Source of the DNA: Methylacidiphilum sp.
Lineage (GTDB): Bacteria > Verrucomicrobiota > Verrucomicrobiia > CAIQCK01
Length of the DNA: 11,994 bases
NCBI GenBank assembly: GCA_020718125.1
Contig: DYDC01000056.1
Coordinates: 1 to 11,994 of the forward strand
Reading direction: 5' to 3'
Shown here: positions 1 through 7,094 of the stretch, one piece after another
How the letters are laid out: each line of letters begins with the position of its first letter
Numbering within the stretch: position 1 is the first letter of the stretch
The notes under the pieces: generated by a model
What the model saw: the letters and a program-made list of their open reading frames with translations, nothing else
What the model was told of the DNA's origin: nothing
Database searches by the model: none
Position numbers and translations under genes: made by a program

Positions 1-51
1 CTCGAAGCCGCCCTCAAATCGACTCTTGACTCTCAACAACAAGCCGCCTAA
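1..51 (+). CDS. 3' end of an unidentified upstream gene
   Basis: Frame 1 is open from the window edge to a TAA at 49-51 and encodes LEAALKSTLDSQQQAA. Sixteen codons are too few to name a family. The reading is supported only by the plausible helical, Ala/Gln-rich C-terminus and by the gap of about 140 bases before the next gene on the same strand. It could equally be chance open sequence at the edge. No function is assigned. Confidence 0.35.
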   Translation, partial: LEAALKSTLDSQQQAA

Positions 52-180
52 ACAACCGATGCACCACCGCTGGTTTCAACTGTCGGCGGGACATATCCAT
101 CTGAAAAGGAAATCGAAAACCACCGGAAGCGGGAAAACGAAACGAAAATCAAACAGTCAACACCATGAAACCAACCACCG

Positions 181-186
181 AAGGAG
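181..186 (+). promoter_or_regulatory. Shine-Dalgarno site fixing the start of the oxidoreductase gene
   Basis: AAGGAG lies five bases before the ATG at 192. The earlier in-frame ATG at 165 has no comparable purine-rich motif before it, so 192 is the preferred start. Confidence 0.65.
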
Positions 187-191
187 TCGCC

Positions 192-1289
192 ATGACCGAA
201 ACCAAACAAGAAACCGAACCCAAACCCTCAACAAGGTTCCGCAAACCCGTTACCGGAGGCGCCCATATTGTCAACGTCGGACTCATCGGACTCGGCTTCA
301 TGGGCGTCACCCATTTCAAAGGCTACAAGAACATCCAGAACGCGCGCGTGGTCGCCATCTGCGACAGCATTGACAAGCGGCTCACTGGCGACTGGCGCGA
401 CATCAAGGGCAACATCGGCGACTCCGGCGGCGTGCAGGACCTCACGGGCATCGCCACCTGCAAGGAGGTGGACAAGCTGCTGGCCGACCCGAACGTGCAA
501 CTCGTGGACATCTGCCTGCCGACCGGCGCGCACCGCGACGTGACCATCCGCGCGTTGCAGGCCGGCAAGAACGTCATCTGCGAGAAGCCCATCTCCGCCG
601 CGTTGAAGGACGCCGACGCGATGGTCGCCGCCGCCAAGAAATCCAAGAAGCGCCTTTTCCTCGCACAGGTCGTGCGGTTCTGGCCGGAGTTCAAGTATGC
701 CGCCGAGTGCGTCGCCGACGGCCGCTATGGCAAACTGAAAGGCGCGCACCTCCGCCGCATCATCTCGCAGCCCGACTGGCTCGTGGGCGACTGGCTCGCG
801 TCAGCCAAGTCCAGCGGCGGGCCGTTGATCGATGTGCACATCCACGACTCCGACTTCATCGTCCACGCCATCGGCATGCCGAAGCGCGTGTCGAGCCAGG
901 GCATCGTCACCAAGGGCGTTGTCAGCTACGTCGTCACCGAGTATTCGTTCGGCCCGAAAGGCCCGGTCATCACGGCCCAAGGCGGCGCGGTGGCGACCAA
1001 GGGCCTGGGCTTCGAGCACGGCTACGATTTCTACTTCGAGAACGGCACGCTCCAGTTCAACTCGCGCATGGCGTTCCCGCTCACCTTGTGGAAGCCCGAC
1101 GGCACGTCGGAAAAGGTGGACCTCTCCGCCTACGAAGACGGCTACGTCGCGGAGCTGCGCCACGCTGTGGATGTCGTGGACGGCAAGGCCCCGAAGAACC
1201 TCCTGACCGCCGCCAGCTCCCGCAACGGCCTGAAGCTGACCATCGCCGAGGGCAAGTCCGCGATGACCGGCAAGCCGGTGAACGTGTAG
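192..1289 (+). CDS. Gfo/Idh/MocA-family NAD(P)-dependent oxidoreductase
   Basis: A 365-residue protein of the Gfo/Idh/MocA superfamily, which oxidises or reduces sugars and related polyols with NAD(P). The N-terminal Rossmann fold shows the glycine motif GLIGLGFMG at residues 30-38. The second signature, CEKPIS, has its Glu at 131, and the Lys of EKP is the usual catalytic lysine. The substrate domain carries GGPLIDVHIHDSDF around residues 209-222, matching the family's GG..-D-x-x-x-H-D motif. Length is normal for the family. There is no signal peptide, so it is probably cytoplasmic. An in-frame ATG at 165 would add nine residues, but AAGGAG sits before 192. The next gene is a decayed sugar isomerase relative, a common partner in carbohydrate loci. 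The substrate cannot be read from sequence. Confidence 0.93.
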   Translation: MTETKQETEPKPSTRFRKPVTGGAHIVNVGLIGLGFMGVTHFKGYKNIQNARVVAICDSIDKRLTGDWRDIKGNIGDSGGVQDLTGIATCKEVDKLLADPNVQLVDICLPTGAHRDVTIRALQAGKNVICEKPISAALKDADAMVAAAKKSKKRLFLAQVVRFWPEFKYAAECVADGRYGKLKGAHLRRIISQPDWLVGDWLASAKSSGGPLIDVHIHDSDFIVHAIGMPKRVSSQGIVTKGVVSYVVTEYSFGPKGPVITAQGGAVATKGLGFEHGYDFYFENGTLQFNSRMAFPLTLWKPDGTSEKVDLSAYEDGYVAELRHAVDVVDGKAPKNLLTAASSRNGLKLTIAEGKSAMTGKPVNV

Positions 1290-1316
1290 AACCGTTGTTC
1301 GCCATGGAGGGACAGC

Positions 1317-1910
1317 GTGAAAGCGTGTATGAGAAGTGGTGTGTTTACAGCCATTGCGTTTCTTGCGGCGTCCTGCCTGTCATCAGCCTTCGCGAACTCG
1401 GAGAAAACGCCGCCAAAGTTCTACGCCTACTGCGTGGAAATGGGTGTGCGCGGCGTCAAAGCGCGCCCGCTCGCGGATTAAGCGAGGTTGCTGCGCGAAC
1501 TCGGCGACGCGGCGGCCAAGTCGGGCGCGCGCATCTCCATCTACAGCCACGTCAATAACTGGACCGAGAGCCTGCCGTTCGTGGTTGAGGTCGTGCGCAA
1601 AGCCAACCACACGCGGGCCGGCTTCAACTTCAATCTCTGCCACTGGCTGAAAGTGGATGGCGACAATGATCACCGGCCGTTGCTGCGTGAGAACGCCGCG
1701 AAACTATTTTGTGTCACCATCAACGGCGCGCAGCGCGACGCGGCCGCGTGGACCAACGGCCTTATCCAGCCGCCCGACAAAGGCGATTTCGACAACCGCG
1801 CGCTGCTTGCCACGATCGGGGAGATCGGCTATCGCGGCCCCGTCGGCCTGATGTGTTTCGGCATCCACGATGACGCGCGCGAGCATCTGGCGCGCTCGAT
1901 GAACGTCTGA
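1317..1910 (+). pseudogene. Broken secreted sugar phosphate isomerase/epimerase (TIM barrel), internal stop and apparent deletion
   Basis: A GTG at 1317, five bases after GGAGGG, opens a frame with a signal peptide (charged start, hydrophobic core, LSSAFA) and then FYAYCVEMGVRGVKARPLAD before a TAA at 1479-1481. The same frame continues without shift as ARLLRELGDAAAKSGARISIY and runs to TGA at 1908-1910. The 3' part is clearly sugar phosphate isomerase/epimerase-like: FNLCHWLKVDGD, VTINGAQRD and GFDAREHLARSM-like blocks (here GIHDDAREHLARSM). Relatives I recall have CAA (Gln) where the TAA stands, and about 80-100 further residues between the first LADQARLL-type motif and the LRELGD motif, so a middle segment of the barrel seems lost. 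Total coding length is only about 197 codons against the usual 280-300. The 3' piece alone could start at TTG 1488, but it lacks half a barrel. The deletion is inferred from memory of the family. Confidence 0.75.
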
Positions 1911-1976
1911 AGGGGTGGTTTGCGAAATAGACGTTCCTGATGCGCGGCGGGGACACCACCGCGCGCCCGGCGTGCC

Positions 1977-2004
1977 TTGACTTGGCAGGGGTCGCTGTTA
2001 TTAT
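1977..2004 (+). promoter_or_regulatory. Sigma70-type promoter for the rpmH-rnpA-yidD-yidC operon
   Basis: TTGACT at 1977-1982 and TATTAT at 1999-2004 are separated by 16 bases; each matches consensus at five of six positions. The site lies in the only real gap before rpmH, about 40 bases upstream of its ATG, with an AAGGAAG purine stretch at 2022-2028. It is the best promoter candidate I see in the window. Confidence 0.65.
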
Positions 2005-2044
2005 CCGCGGGCTTTTCACAGAAGGAAGAACGCCGGACATAGCT

Positions 2045-2182
2045 ATGAAACGAACACTGCAACCCAAACGCCGCCGTCGTGTGCGCCAGCACGGTTTCCG
2101 GGCGCGCATGAGCACCAAAAGCGGCCGCGCTACGCTGAGCCGCCGCCGCCGCAAGGGCCGGAAACGGCTCGTCCCCGTGTGA
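2045..2182 (+). CDS. rpmH: 50S ribosomal protein L34
   Basis: A 45-residue, extremely basic protein beginning MKRTLQPKRRRRVRQHGFRA and ending GRKRLVPV. This is the L34 pattern: MKRT.QP, a conserved HGFR.RM block, a GR.-L-RR block and a KGRKRL tail. L34 belongs to the large ribosomal subunit and binds 23S rRNA. Length is typical (44-46 residues). It leads the operon behind a good promoter. The frame stays open upstream to 1940, but only the ATG at 2045 gives an L34 N-terminus. Its stop overlaps the rnpA start by four bases. dnaA, often the upstream neighbour of rpmH in other bacteria, is not here. Confidence 0.97.
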   Translation: MKRTLQPKRRRRVRQHGFRARMSTKSGRATLSRRRRKGRKRLVPV

Positions 2183-2538
2183 CCGCCACGCTGCGCCAGC
2201 ACGAGCGGGTGAGGCACGGCGCGGAGTTCCGCCGCGCGCGGGCCGACGGCCGCCGGGTGACGGGGCGCATGATGCTCCTGAACGTCCTTCGCGCCGACAA
2301 CCTCACCGTGCGCCGGCTCGGCGTGGTCACCAGCCGCCAGATCGGCGGCGCGGTGGCGCGCAACCGGGCGCGGCGTGTGATGCGCGAGGCATGGCGGCTC
2401 ATCAAGGACCGCATCGCGCAGCCGTGCGACGTGGTCATCGTGGCCCGGCGCGGCATTGTCGGGAAGAAGATGATGGAGGTGCGGCAAGAGCTGGCGGGTT
2501 TGCTGAAAATCGCCGGCGTGATTCGTGACGAACAATGA
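2179..2538 (+). CDS. rnpA: Ribonuclease P protein component
   Basis: A 119-residue basic protein, the protein subunit of RNase P, which removes 5' leaders from pre-tRNAs with the RNA subunit (not seen in this window). The signature RNRARRVMREAWRL at residues 61-74 is the family's RNR-x-(K/R)R-x-x-RE motif, preceded by RRLGVVTSRQIGGAVA, the usual beta strand and turn. The start is GTG at 2179, overlapping the rpmH stop by four bases (GTGTGA), which suggests coupled translation; no ATG is available near the N-terminus. The rpmH-rnpA pair is one of the most conserved bacterial gene orders. The end overlaps yidD (ATGA). Confidence 0.96.
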   Translation: MTATLRQHERVRHGAEFRRARADGRRVTGRMMLLNVLRADNLTVRRLGVVTSRQIGGAVARNRARRVMREAWRLIKDRIAQPCDVVIVARRGIVGKKMMEVRQELAGLLKIAGVIRDEQ

Positions 2539-2804
2539 AATGGATCGTCATCCAACTTATCCGCGGCTATCAACTGGTGATCTCACCGGCGCTGCGCACG
2601 CTGCTGCCAGCCTCGTCAGGCTGCCGGTTTGAGCCGAGTTGCTCGGTTTACGCCATGGAAGCGGTGCAGGCGCACGGAGTGGCGCGCGGCCTCTGGCTCG
2701 CGGCGCGGCGGCTGGTCCGCTGCCATCCCTGGGGCGGGCACGGTTTCGATCCCGTGCCGGGCGCCCCGTTACGCGTTACGCATTACGCATTACATCGTTA
2801 CTAA
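2535..2804 (+). CDS. yidD: Membrane protein insertion efficiency factor YidD
   Basis: An 89-residue protein with the YidD (DUF37) pattern: an N-terminal amphipathic stretch with LIRGYQLVISP, then SGCRFEPSCSVYAMEAV at residues 28-44, and RLVRCHPWGGHGFDPVP at 59-75. Conserved cysteines are at 30, 36 and 63. YidD is thought to help insert inner-membrane proteins together with YidC. It overlaps the end of rnpA by four bases and ends directly against yidC (TAA 2802-2804, ATG 2805), so the block is very probably one transcript. The last residues (GAPLRVTHYALHRY) are encoded by tandem heptamers and look like a non-homologous tail. Confidence 0.95.
   Translation: MKWIVIQLIRGYQLVISPALRTLLPASSGCRFEPSCSVYAMEAVQAHGVARGLWLAARRLVRCHPWGGHGFDPVPGAPLRVTHYALHRY
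2768..2795 (+). repeat. Four tandem 7-base units at the 3' end of yidD
   Basis: Units read GTTACGC, GTTACGC, ATTACGC, ATTACAT. They encode the last YidD residues beyond the conserved PWGGHGFDPVP core, just before the yidC start. Since seven is not a multiple of three, changes in copy number would shift the frame and could bring the yidD stop before or after the yidC start. Confidence 0.8.
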
Positions 2805-4553
2805 ATGGACAAGAAATCCCTTCCCATCATCATCGCCTGCCTCGCGCTGCTTTTCGGCTGGCAGTGGTTCGCGGACAAGATGTGGCCGCCGCCGCCGGGA
2901 GCGAAGAAGCCCGTTGCGGCCGGCCAGCAAACCGATGTTGTGGCGGCTGCCGCCACGCCCGCGCCGACGGCTCCCTCCCCGGCCCCGACTGTCGCCGCCG
3001 CGCCCGCCGTGACGGCAGCCCCCGCCGAACCGCCAAAGCCGCGCCCGCCGGAACAGACCGCCGTTTTGGAGAATGAGTTCATCCGCGCCGAGCTGACCAG
3101 CTACGGCGGCGGCATCCGCGACATCGTGCTCAAGAAATGGGGCATCTCGGCCGCCTCGAAGGAGCGCGTGAAGATCAACCTGTTCGGCGGCGACCCGATC
3201 TTCTCGCTGACGGGTGGCCCAGTGACCGGCACGAACAACCTGGCCGCGCTCGCGGCGTGGCCCGGCACCGACACCAACGCGGCTTACACGCTGCGCGACA
3301 GCGCGAAGGACCGCGCGGTGTTCGCGTGCGATGTGCCGGGCGGTCTGAGGATCGTGAAAGAGTTCGCGCTCGGCGCGGATTACACGCTGAAGTGCAAGCT
3401 GCGGTTGGAAAACGCCGGGGCACAGCCGCTGGCGGTGCCGGCGTGGGGTCTCGCGCTCGGCACGGTGGGCCAGTTGGATGAGACAGACGATGCGACGTTC
3501 GTCAACGCGGACTACTGGGACGGCTCCAACATCTCCATGACCGGCCGCGCGAAAGCCGCCTACCACGTCGCCTCGTCGCTGGTGGGCAAGCCGTTGACGG
3601 TCACCGGCCCGGTGAAGTGGGCGGCGGTGAAGAACCGTTACTTCGCGACGGTGATCAACGCGACGCATCTGGCGACCGGCTTTCATGCTGAGGAGATTGA
3701 CCTGCCGAGGACGCTGACGCCAAAATCCTCGACGCCGCCGCAGGGCGCGCGGGCGGCGATGCTATTCGATGCTCTGACCCTCAAGCCGGGCGAGACGGCC
3801 GAGCGCGAGTTCACGCTCTACGCGGGACCGAAGGAGTTTCACCGGCTCGCGGCACTCGGCGACAAGCAGGAAGAGGCGATGGAGTTCGGAATGTGGGGTC
3901 GCATCAGCGAATGGCTGCTCTGGACGCTGAACAAGCTTCACGCCGTCATCCCCAGCTACGGCATCGCCATCATCATCCTCACCATTGTCATCAAGCTGAT
4001 CTTCTGGCCGATCCAAGCGATGAGCACGCGCTCGATGAAGAAGATGCAGGCGCTCCAGCCGCTGATGGCCAAGTTGAAGGAGAAGTATCCCGACGACCCG
4101 CAGAAGCAGCAGCAGGAAATGATGAAGCTCTACAAGGCGCACAAGGTCAACCCGATGGGCGGCTGCCTGCCAATGGTAGTGCAGATCCCGGTGTTCTTCG
4201 CCCTCTACACGATGCTGCGCGCCGCCATCGAACTGCGCGGCGCCAGTTTCCTCTGGATCAAAGACCTCAGCATGCCCGACACGGTGTTCGACCTCGGCGG
4301 CATCCCGGTGAACCCGTTGCCGCTGGTGATGACCGCCACGACGCTCTGGCAGCAGAAACTGACGCCGACGGCCAACGTGGACCCGACGCAGCAGAAGATG
4401 ATGATGCTGATGCCGGTGATGTTCCTGTTCATGTTCTACAGCATGTCCAGCGGGCTGGTGCTTTACTGGACCGTGCAGAACCTGTTGAGCATCCTCCAGC
4501 AGTGGCTGGCGCTGCGCGAGCAGAAGCCCGCCGCCGCGCCTGTGAAACGGTGA
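2805..4553 (+). CDS. yidC: Membrane protein insertase YidC
   Basis: A 582-residue inner-membrane insertase that places proteins in the membrane alone or with Sec. Visible parts: an N-terminal membrane segment (about residues 6-23); an Ala/Pro-rich linker (about 28-84); the large periplasmic beta domain of Gram-negative YidC (about 87-345); and the conserved C-terminal membrane domain (about 365-570). The latter includes LQPLMAKLKEKYPDD, the coiled cytoplasmic loop, and VNPMGGCLPMVVQIPVFFALY at about 448-468. The positive residue of the hydrophilic groove is Lys397 (IVIKLIFWPI), where E. coli has Arg366. Start ATG 2805 directly follows the yidD stop and has no clear Shine-Dalgarno of its own, so coupling is likely. 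The long periplasmic domain implies a diderm cell. Confidence 0.97.
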   Translation: MDKKSLPIIIACLALLFGWQWFADKMWPPPPGAKKPVAAGQQTDVVAAAATPAPTAPSPAPTVAAAPAVTAAPAEPPKPRPPEQTAVLENEFIRAELTSYGGGIRDIVLKKWGISAASKERVKINLFGGDPIFSLTGGPVTGTNNLAALAAWPGTDTNAAYTLRDSAKDRAVFACDVPGGLRIVKEFALGADYTLKCKLRLENAGAQPLAVPAWGLALGTVGQLDETDDATFVNADYWDGSNISMTGRAKAAYHVASSLVGKPLTVTGPVKWAAVKNRYFATVINATHLATGFHAEEIDLPRTLTPKSSTPPQGARAAMLFDALTLKPGETAEREFTLYAGPKEFHRLAALGDKQEEAMEFGMWGRISEWLLWTLNKLHAVIPSYGIAIIILTIVIKLIFWPIQAMSTRSMKKMQALQPLMAKLKEKYPDDPQKQQQEMMKLYKAHKVNPMGGCLPMVVQIPVFFALYTMLRAAIELRGASFLWIKDLSMPDTVFDLGGIPVNPLPLVMTATTLWQQKLTPTANVDPTQQKMMMLMPVMFLFMFYSMSSGLVLYWTVQNLLSILQQWLALREQKPAAAPVKR

Positions 4554-4556
4554 CCC

Positions 4557-5066
4557 ATGCCGACCGAAGCGAAGCAAGTGGTGACCGAACTGCTGCGGCT
4601 GATGCACATCGATGGCCGCGTGGACCAGTTCACCACCGCTGACGGCCTGCTGCTGCACATCGAGGCGCACGAGGGCGGCCGGCTCATCGGCAAACAAGGC
4701 CAGACGCTGGCCCACCTCCAGTTCATCGTCAATCGCATGCTCCACAAGGGCGACGAGAACGCCCCGCGCGTCATCGTGGATGTTTGCCGTTACCGCGAGC
4801 GCCAGCGCGACCTGCTCATCAAATACGCGCAGGAGCATGCCGACCGCGTCCGCCGCTGGGGCGACCCGATCCGGCTGGAGCCGATGATCCCCTACGAGCG
4901 GCGCGTCATCCACCAGTTCTTCGCCGCCGACCCGGACATCGAGACCCTCAGCGAAGGCGGCGAGGAAGGGGACCGCAAACAGATCACCCTGCGCGCTCGC
5001 CATCCTGTGCCGCACGGAACGCAGTCAGCCCGGCCTCACTCACCCCCGGACGATCCCCGTCGCTGA
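4557..5066 (+). CDS. KH/R3H-domain RNA-binding protein, Jag/KhpB type
   Basis: A 169-residue protein of the Jag/SpoIIIJ-associated (KhpB) family. A KH domain covers about residues 25-85 with the loop GKQG at 45-48 in GGRLIGKQGQTLAHLQ. The R3H domain follows at about 86-147, with R115-x-x-x-H119 in YERRVIHQFF. The N-terminal Jag_N domain of Firmicutes members is absent, as is common outside that phylum. The Pro/Arg-rich tail after about 148 is probably disordered. It binds RNA; in Gram-positives relatives influence cell elongation and division, but the role here is unknown. It lies three bases after yidC, its standard neighbour. mnmE, often next, is not present. Confidence 0.93.
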   Translation: MPTEAKQVVTELLRLMHIDGRVDQFTTADGLLLHIEAHEGGRLIGKQGQTLAHLQFIVNRMLHKGDENAPRVIVDVCRYRERQRDLLIKYAQEHADRVRRWGDPIRLEPMIPYERRVIHQFFAADPDIETLSEGGEEGDRKQITLRARHPVPHGTQSARPHSPPDDPRR

Positions 5067-5108
5067 CCCGCCAAACTCCGCGCTCGAAAGTCCCGGCGCG
5101 ATTCTGCT

Positions 5109-5112
5109 AGGA
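5109..5112 (+). promoter_or_regulatory. Ribosome binding site choosing the start of the lipoprotein gene
   Basis: AGGA ends eight bases before the ATG at 5121. An upstream ATG at 5112 overlaps this motif and would have no site of its own; a third ATG at 5127 is also possible. All give the same signal sequence and lipobox. TAGGAT at 5108-5113 could alternatively be a promoter -10 element, but no good -35 partner is visible. Confidence 0.4.
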
Positions 5113-5120
5113 TGCCCGCG

Positions 5121-6047
5121 ATGTTTATGAGACGGATTTTTCCAGCGGTGATCGCGGCGGCGCTCGCGCTGGCCGGGTGCGACCAGCCGACCGAGAACGC
5201 CGGCATCAGCGACGACCGCAACCCGTGGCTGAAGAAAGCCGAGATCGAAGTGCAGCGGCGCAATTACGCCGGGGCGGCGGAGTTTTACGAGAAGGCGTTG
5301 CAACTCAATCCCGCCTCGATGCCGATGCATTGGGCGGTGGCGATGCTCTACGAGCAGCACCTGCGGGACTATTCCAGCGCGATCTTCCACTACCAGCGGT
5401 TCGTGGCGCAGAAACCCGAGCCGGCGCGCGTGAAGATGGCCAACGAATTCATCGAGCGCGCCAAATACAGCCTCGCCGCCGGCCTGGCGCACACGCCGGT
5501 GGAGGGCGCCAGCGAATACCAGCAGCTCCAGCAACAGAACAAGGTCTTGCAGGAGCAGGTCGAACAAATGCGGCAATCGCTCAAAGCAGCCGAGATGCGG
5601 CTGACCAATCTCACCCAGCCGCCCGCGATGCCACCCGGCGAGCCGACTGAGCCGGTTGCTCCAACCCGGCCAGCCGCACCGGCGCGCGCGCCTGCGGCCG
5701 CGCAGCAGCAAGCAGCCGTGTCCCCGGCTGCGCTTGCGCCAGTCCCGGCGCCGGTCGCGCCGCACGCCCCACCCGTGCCGCAAAACACGGCTGTCGTGAC
5801 TCCGCCACCGGCCCCGGCCACGAACGTTGTCCCGCCCGCACCCGCCGTCCCCAAGCCGGTCCACCCGACCAAGACGCGGTGCCACACGGTCAAACGCGGC
5901 GAGACGCTGGCCGGCATCGCGGAGAAGTTCTACGGCGACCGCAACGCGTGGATGGTGATCTACAAGGCCAACAAATCCGCGATCCCGAACAAGGACCGGC
6001 TGCTGGTCGGCACGGTGCTGACGATCCCGCCGCGCGGCTCGCGTTGA
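5121..6047 (+). CDS. Lipoprotein with TPR, coiled coil, Pro/Ala linker and C-terminal LysM
   Basis: A 308-residue predicted lipoprotein. The N-terminus is a short charged start, a hydrophobic run, and the lipobox LALAGC with Cys at 20. Then comes a tetratricopeptide-like region (about 32-115: NPWLKKAEIEVQRRNYAGAA, EFYEKALQLNP, DYSSAIFHYQRFVAQKP). A Gln/Leu-rich coiled coil covers about 132-163, and a long Pro/Ala-rich linker about 165-250. A C-terminal LysM runs about 255-303 (HTVKRGETLAGIAEKFYGDR...LLVGTVLTIPP). LysM binds peptidoglycan, so the protein probably tethers the outer or inner membrane to the wall and offers a TPR surface to partners. It lies 54 bases after the Jag-type gene and just before coaD, so co-transcription is possible. 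I know no named homologue. Confidence 0.9.
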   Translation: MFMRRIFPAVIAAALALAGCDQPTENAGISDDRNPWLKKAEIEVQRRNYAGAAEFYEKALQLNPASMPMHWAVAMLYEQHLRDYSSAIFHYQRFVAQKPEPARVKMANEFIERAKYSLAAGLAHTPVEGASEYQQLQQQNKVLQEQVEQMRQSLKAAEMRLTNLTQPPAMPPGEPTEPVAPTRPAAPARAPAAAQQQAAVSPAALAPVPAPVAPHAPPVPQNTAVVTPPPAPATNVVPPAPAVPKPVHPTKTRCHTVKRGETLAGIAEKFYGDRNAWMVIYKANKSAIPNKDRLLVGTVLTIPPRGSR

Positions 6048-6067
6048 ACCCCGGCGGGAAAATCGGA

Positions 6068-6096
6068 TTGCGGCGGGGGCGGAGTCGGACTACCCT
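6068..6096 (+). promoter_or_regulatory. Possible internal promoter before coaD
   Basis: TTGCGG at 6068-6073 and TACCCT at 6091-6096 are 17 bases apart in the short gap before coaD (ATG 6104). Each matches consensus only partly, and the resulting leader would be just a few bases. No Shine-Dalgarno precedes coaD, which would fit a nearly leaderless mRNA. This could well be chance. Confidence 0.25.
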
Positions 6097-6103
6097 GCGG
6101 CGC

Positions 6104-6589
6104 ATGAAGAGGACGGTGGTCTATCCCGGCAGTTTCGATCCCATCACCAACGGCCATTTGGACGTTGTGGAGCGGGCGGCGAGGTTTTTCGACGAGGTGG
6201 TGGTGGCCGTGGCGGTCAACGTGGAGAAAGCGCCGTTGTTCACGGTGAAGGAACGCAAGGCGATGGTGGAGCGCGCGGTGAAGCACATTCCTCACGCGCG
6301 GGTGGACAGCTTCGGCGGGCTGCTGGTGGACTACGCCCGCAAGGTCAAGGCCGTCGCCATTGTCCGCGGGCTGCGGATGGTGAGCGACTTCGAGTTTGAA
6401 CTGCAACTGGCGCTGATGAACCGGCGCATGGAACCGCGCATCGAGACGATCTTCCTGGCGCCGCGTGACACCTATATCTACCTCAGCTCCCGCATGATCA
6501 AGGAGATCGTGCGGTTGGACGGCGACGTGAACGGGCTGGTGCCGCCGTTTGTCCAAGAAACGCTGCGGCGTAAACTGCGCCGGAGGTGA
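6104..6589 (+). CDS. coaD: Phosphopantetheine adenylyltransferase
   Basis: A 161-residue protein that transfers AMP from ATP to 4'-phosphopantetheine, the penultimate step of coenzyme A synthesis, in the cytoplasm. The nucleotidyltransferase signature is YPGSFDPITNGH at residues 7-18, with the T/HxGH motif at 15-18. IVRGLRMVSDFEFELQLALMN at 86-106 is the CoaD-specific substrate region. YIYLSSRMIKEI at 124-135 is the second nucleotide-binding motif. Length is that of the family (about 160). The start is the only ATG giving the N-terminal beta strand before the signature. It overlaps nothing upstream but ends four bases before the next ATG. CoA feeds the plsX/fabH products downstream. Confidence 0.97.
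   Translation: MKRTVVYPGSFDPITNGHLDVVERAARFFDEVVVAVAVNVEKAPLFTVKERKAMVERAVKHIPHARVDSFGGLLVDYARKVKAVAIVRGLRMVSDFEFELQLALMNRRMEPRIETIFLAPRDTYIYLSSRMIKEIVRLDGDVNGLVPPFVQETLRRKLRRR
6582..6586 (+). promoter_or_regulatory. Shine-Dalgarno site of the yceD-like gene, inside the end of coaD
   Basis: GGAGG lies seven bases before the ATG at 6594 and is part of the last coaD codons. It selects 6594 over open frame running back to 6549, and ties translation of the two genes together. Confidence 0.7.
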
Positions 6590-6593
6590 TGCC

Positions 6594-7091
6594 ATGAAAA
6601 TCAACCTGAGAAACTTCCCGTCCGAAGGAAGGCACTACGAGGGCGAGGATCCGGTGGACGTTCTCGATGTGGCCGATCCGGGCTTTCGGTTTGAAACGCC
6701 GGTCAGTTACAAGCTCAACGCGACGCTGACCGGCCATTCGCTGGTGGCCCTCGGCCGCATCTGGACGAAAGTGGGCGTCGCCTGTGCCCGCTGCCTCAAG
6801 AACGCGGACCGGAAGGTGGAGGTGACGGATTTCGTCGCGCACCAGGAGGTCACGCCGACGCAGGATTTCGCGGACTTGACGGACAATTTGCGTGAAGATA
6901 TTCTGCTGGCCCTTCCGCAGAACCCGTTGTGCAATCCGGGTTGCAAGGGGCTGTGCCCCGTCTGCGGACAGGACTTGAACGAGAAAACATGTTCGTGCGC
7001 GAAGCGGGCGGTCGTTCCCGATGGTTTTCGGGGCGGCGGCACGGGAACGCCTTGGAGCGCACTCGACCAGATAAAGATTGTGAGAAAATAA
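6594..7091 (+). CDS. YceD/DUF177-family protein, rRNA/L32-associated
   Basis: A 165-residue member of the YceD (DUF177) family, found almost always directly before rpmF, as here. Family members have been linked to 23S rRNA accumulation in E. coli and plants. Visible signatures: GVACARCL at residues 61-68; the DLTDNLREDILLALPQNPLC block at 94-113; and CKGLCPVCGQDLN at 117-129. Cysteines at 64, 67, 113, 117, 121, 124, 133 and 135 suggest metal binding. The Cys-rich version, ending with CSC, is usual outside enterobacteria. It sits three bases before rpmF and shares a transcript with it. The precise molecular role is not settled. Confidence 0.9.
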   Translation: MKINLRNFPSEGRHYEGEDPVDVLDVADPGFRFETPVSYKLNATLTGHSLVALGRIWTKVGVACARCLKNADRKVEVTDFVAHQEVTPTQDFADLTDNLREDILLALPQNPLCNPGCKGLCPVCGQDLNEKTCSCAKRAVVPDGFRGGGTGTPWSALDQIKIVRK

Positions 7092-7094
7092 GTC

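Noticed and set aside
192..1910. The oxidoreductase and isomerase considered as an intact sugar pathway operon
   Set aside because: The isomerase is interrupted by a stop and apparently lacks the middle of its barrel, so only the oxidoreductase can be taken as functional.
1996..2010. A TTATCCGCG string resembling a DnaA box, near rpmH, suggesting an origin
   Set aside because: Two mismatches to TTATCCACA, only one copy, overlapping the promoter -10, and no dnaA or AT-rich region nearby.
3762..5015. A 417-codon minus-strand frame opposite yidC and the Jag-type gene
   Set aside because: His/Asp/Leu-rich antisense translation of known genes, with no ribosome binding site or family pattern.
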